Source: Hippophae tibetana (Eukaryota; Streptophyta; Magnoliopsida; Rosales; Elaeagnaceae). Taken from it: a stretch of DNA of 64,000 nt. The position numbers and the translations under genes are program-made. A model generated the notes under the pieces. That model saw only the letters and a program-made list of their open reading frames with translations, did no database searches and was not told where the DNA came from. Positions 62,301 to 64,000 of the stretch are shown here, in pieces. The stretch's first letter is position 1. Each line of letters opens with the position of its first letter. The stretch is from assembly GCA_037013495.1 (NCBI GenBank), contig CM072801.1, positions 16,235,501-16,299,500 of the forward strand, in the 5' to 3' direction.

Positions 62301-62891
62301 ACATATGCGAACATATTAGTTCATTTCTATACATCGACTCTTTCGCATATAAATTAGTATGAGTGTTTGAACCCATAGGATTCAGTGTTTTGAGAGTATT
62401 GACTTGTGAGGAATAGAGTCGAAGCGAATTCTAATTCATGACACTGAAATTGGGTAAAATTAAATTGATACATTTTTGAAATGAAATATGAAAATGATTT
62501 TTGACTAATTATTATAATAAAATCATGATTGTTTAAAGAGATTAAAATAACTTATGCTTGAGATTTTAATTATGATCTTAAAAGAGATTAAAAAGTATGA
62601 GACATTTTTGTGATATGTTGTTTTCTTTTATTCTTAAATTAATTTTGTTGTAATTTTAGTTTTTGATTTGATTGTTTTTATTTTTACATTTAGTTCAATG
62701 TTTGTGGGTATCATTACTGAAAACCCTCACGAGACTCAAACTCGTCCACTACGGCAACCTAAGGGTTTAAAGGCTTGTTGCATAGGCTAAATGCAACCGT
62801 TTCAATCCACGAAAGTGATTTAGGATAGTTTAATTTTTAGCTTTTATCGCTTCTCTTGCTAAGAGACTAGCAAGAAGCTGGTTGGGGGTTG
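59359..62891 (+). other. Non-coding interior of the LARD-like element
   Basis: 59380-59900 holds repeated ACCGTTCATGAATAGTAAA phrases; 60040-60130 is (ATTTT)n; 60190-60540 is built of TTAACTTAA-type words. 60560-60710 has two diverged copies of a GCCTTTGYSCCAC...TTCCTRGGAAC phrase. 60840-61080 and 61300-61350 hold conserved non-coding phrases usual for Athila/Tat-like elements (GGACAATGTAAG, GTTGGGGGTGG). A hairpin-like TCTTGCTAAGAGACTAGCAA stretch (62850-62873) lies just before the polypurine tract (GGTTGGGGGTTG, 62879-62891). No ORF of any known domain is present. Confidence 0.8.
60040..60540. repeat. Low-complexity blocks: (ATTTT)n and (TTAACTTAA)n
   Basis: About 18 near-perfect ATTTT units (60045-60128) are followed by about 350 bases made mostly of AACTTAATTAACTTA words separated by T runs. 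Both lie within the interior of the young LTR element. Confidence 0.9.
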
Positions 62892-64000
62892 TGATGAGTG
62901 CTCAAAAAGCACTAAAATAACCATGATTTTATGCACATTAATTGATTAAAAATATATATATTTATATGTTTTATCATATATTTATATAAATTTGTCTTTT
63001 TCGGAATCACGGGTATTTTTATTGTTTTTCAAGTATTTTGGTTTAAAAATGCAACTTAAAAACTCAAAGAGGAATACTGGAAGCAATACATCACAAATAT
63101 ATTAATAAATAAATGGGGAAAGGTCAACAAATATGGAAAAATTGGACAAAATGGGTCAAAAAGAACAAAAATGTCAGAAAGGAGAAAATCGCGCCGCCGC
63201 GCCCCAGCGCCCAGCTCCGCTCCAAGCTGCGCGCGGTCCTGTTCATCCGCGGTACTGTTAATCCGCGGTACTGTGCAGTCGCCCCCCGTCATGCTGACGT
63301 CATCAAATGACGTCAGCAATCACTAATCCGCGTTTTTACATTTTTTTAACATTTTTTTCTCTACTTTTTCTCTTCATCCTCACCTATAAATACCCCCCTT
63401 CCCTTCACTTCAAAACACACCTTCAAAACCTCCAAATACATTCTTTTCTCTCTTTCTTTCTCTCTTTTCTTAGATTTTTAGTTTTTCTTATGTTTTCTTA
63501 GTTTTTAGCTTTTCTTAGTTAATTTCTCTTAGATTTAGAGTTCTTCCCTTTTTGGGAAGAACTAGTTATGTTTTTGTAATATTTTAGCTCTTTGATTCAA
63601 TAAATGGGAGTGCAAATTCCGCTTGGAGTTTTTCCAGTAATAGAAATAGCGTCGAAGTTCTGTAAGGATTTTATTTTCTTTACAGTTATTTTTATGCTTT
63701 ATTCTTACATGTTATATTTAATTTGTCTGTGGTTAAATTTAACTATGCTGACTGTTTAGTAAACATGATGTAATAATAACGTTGTTATGCTTGCGAAATA
63801 TTAAATAGGTAAAAAATCTTTAAAATGAATTGATTTTATTTTTATTCAAGATTTTATATTAAGAATGTTAGAGAGAAATATATTATTTTTCATTACAAAC
63901 TTAAACCTGAAAATTAGATTTTAAGGTTTAGTTATCCGGTCTAATTTAGAGTAGTGCTCTTTTATTTGTTGGTACAATCGCCCGGTAGTTAGAGTGAAAC
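62892..64000 (+). repeat. Right LTR of the LARD-like element, cut by the window end
   Basis: 1109 bases of the expected ~1805. Nearly identical to the left LTR; the main differences are in the GC-rich block (about 63190-63290), where a CCGCGGTACTGT phrase is duplicated and some of the CGCC repeat is missing. TATAAATA at 63385-63392. The ORFs at 63056-63319, 63113-63310 and 63307-63501 are composition artefacts of the LTR. Confidence 0.95.

Larger units (their letters stand above)
57460..64000 (+). mobile_element. Young non-autonomous LTR element (LARD-like, Athila-type primer site)
   Basis: Left LTR 57460-59264, internal region 59265-62891, right LTR from 62892 past the window end. The LTRs start TGATGAG and end CTCATCA. 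Over the ~1.1 kb of the right LTR that can be compared, they differ by only a few bases plus small indels in the GC-rich block, so the insertion is recent. The primer-binding site TGGCGCCGTTGCCGGGGA is the tRNA-Asp type used by Athila/Tat-like Gypsy elements. The 3.6-kb interior has no gag or pol; it contains low-complexity AT blocks and non-coding phrases typical of Athila/Tat 3' regions (GCTGGATGGGAGGCAACCCA near 61040). It looks whole as a non-autonomous element and sits inside a Copia copy. Confidence 0.93.

Noticed and set aside
1-64000. CRISPR arrays, rRNA genes, classical tRNA genes, bacterial operons or ribosome-binding sites
   Set aside because: None seen. Gene structure, splice sites and repeats are those of a plant nuclear genome; a computed tRNA scan was not possible here.

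Overview
This window looks like nuclear DNA of a flowering plant, most likely a eudicot. It is very AT-rich, its genes have many introns with GT-AG borders, the encoded proteins match plant families closely, and more than half of the DNA consists of LTR retrotransposons and a fossil plant pararetrovirus. No bacterial-type features, CRISPR array, rRNA or convincing tRNA gene was seen. The species cannot be named from the sequence.

Gene islands. (1) 1-4250, plus strand: the last 455 codons of a REDUCED WALL ACETYLATION (RWA) Golgi protein in 13 exons; the 5' end lies outside the window. (2) 6570-9660, minus strand, converging on RWA: EMC6, a small ER membrane protein complex subunit of 113 aa with a 20-nt microexon and a long 5'-UTR intron that carries a long-inverted-repeat MITE. 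(3) 18190-24780, minus strand: a 746-aa membrane-bound J-domain protein of the DNAJC14/Jiv90 type in nine coding exons. (4) 34237-35319, minus strand: an intact single-exon 360-aa F-box protein, close to Arabidopsis At5g49610. (5) 42078-54465, plus strand: a DUF538 host gene that lacks its front and is split into three pieces by two Copia elements. The first four genes are unrelated housekeeping or regulatory genes; nothing suggests that they act as a unit.

Repeat landscape. 10.5-15.1 kb: a caulimovirid coat-protein-like fossil fused to the front of a Copia element, then a second Copia fragment (RNase H end plus LTR). 24.9-26.7 kb: an AT-rich DNA-transposon-like element and a second partial copy. 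26.8-30.8 kb: two Copia gag fragments facing head to head; the plus copy is interrupted by a 1.28-kb solo-LTR-like insertion with a 5-bp target duplication. 32.2-33.4 kb: several local duplications and a possible SINE. 35.9-41.9 kb: an inverted mosaic of caulimovirid fossils, next to a 1.95-kb solo LTR with a clean target duplication. 42.3-54.4 kb: two Copia elements in opposite orientation, both broken. 56.0-57.5 kb: the start of a third Copia, interrupted by a large non-coding LTR element (57460 to beyond 64000). That element has 1.8-kb LTRs that look nearly identical, an Athila-type tRNA-Asp primer-binding site present in three tandem copies, and no gag-pol. It is the youngest insertion in the window, and its solo LTR relative lies at 36.5 kb.

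The most notable items are the split DUF538 gene whose remaining frame is still open, the young non-autonomous LTR element with a triplicated primer-binding site, the rearranged pararetrovirus fossils, and the long-TIR MITE inside the EMC6 leader intron. I saw no clearly new biochemical system.
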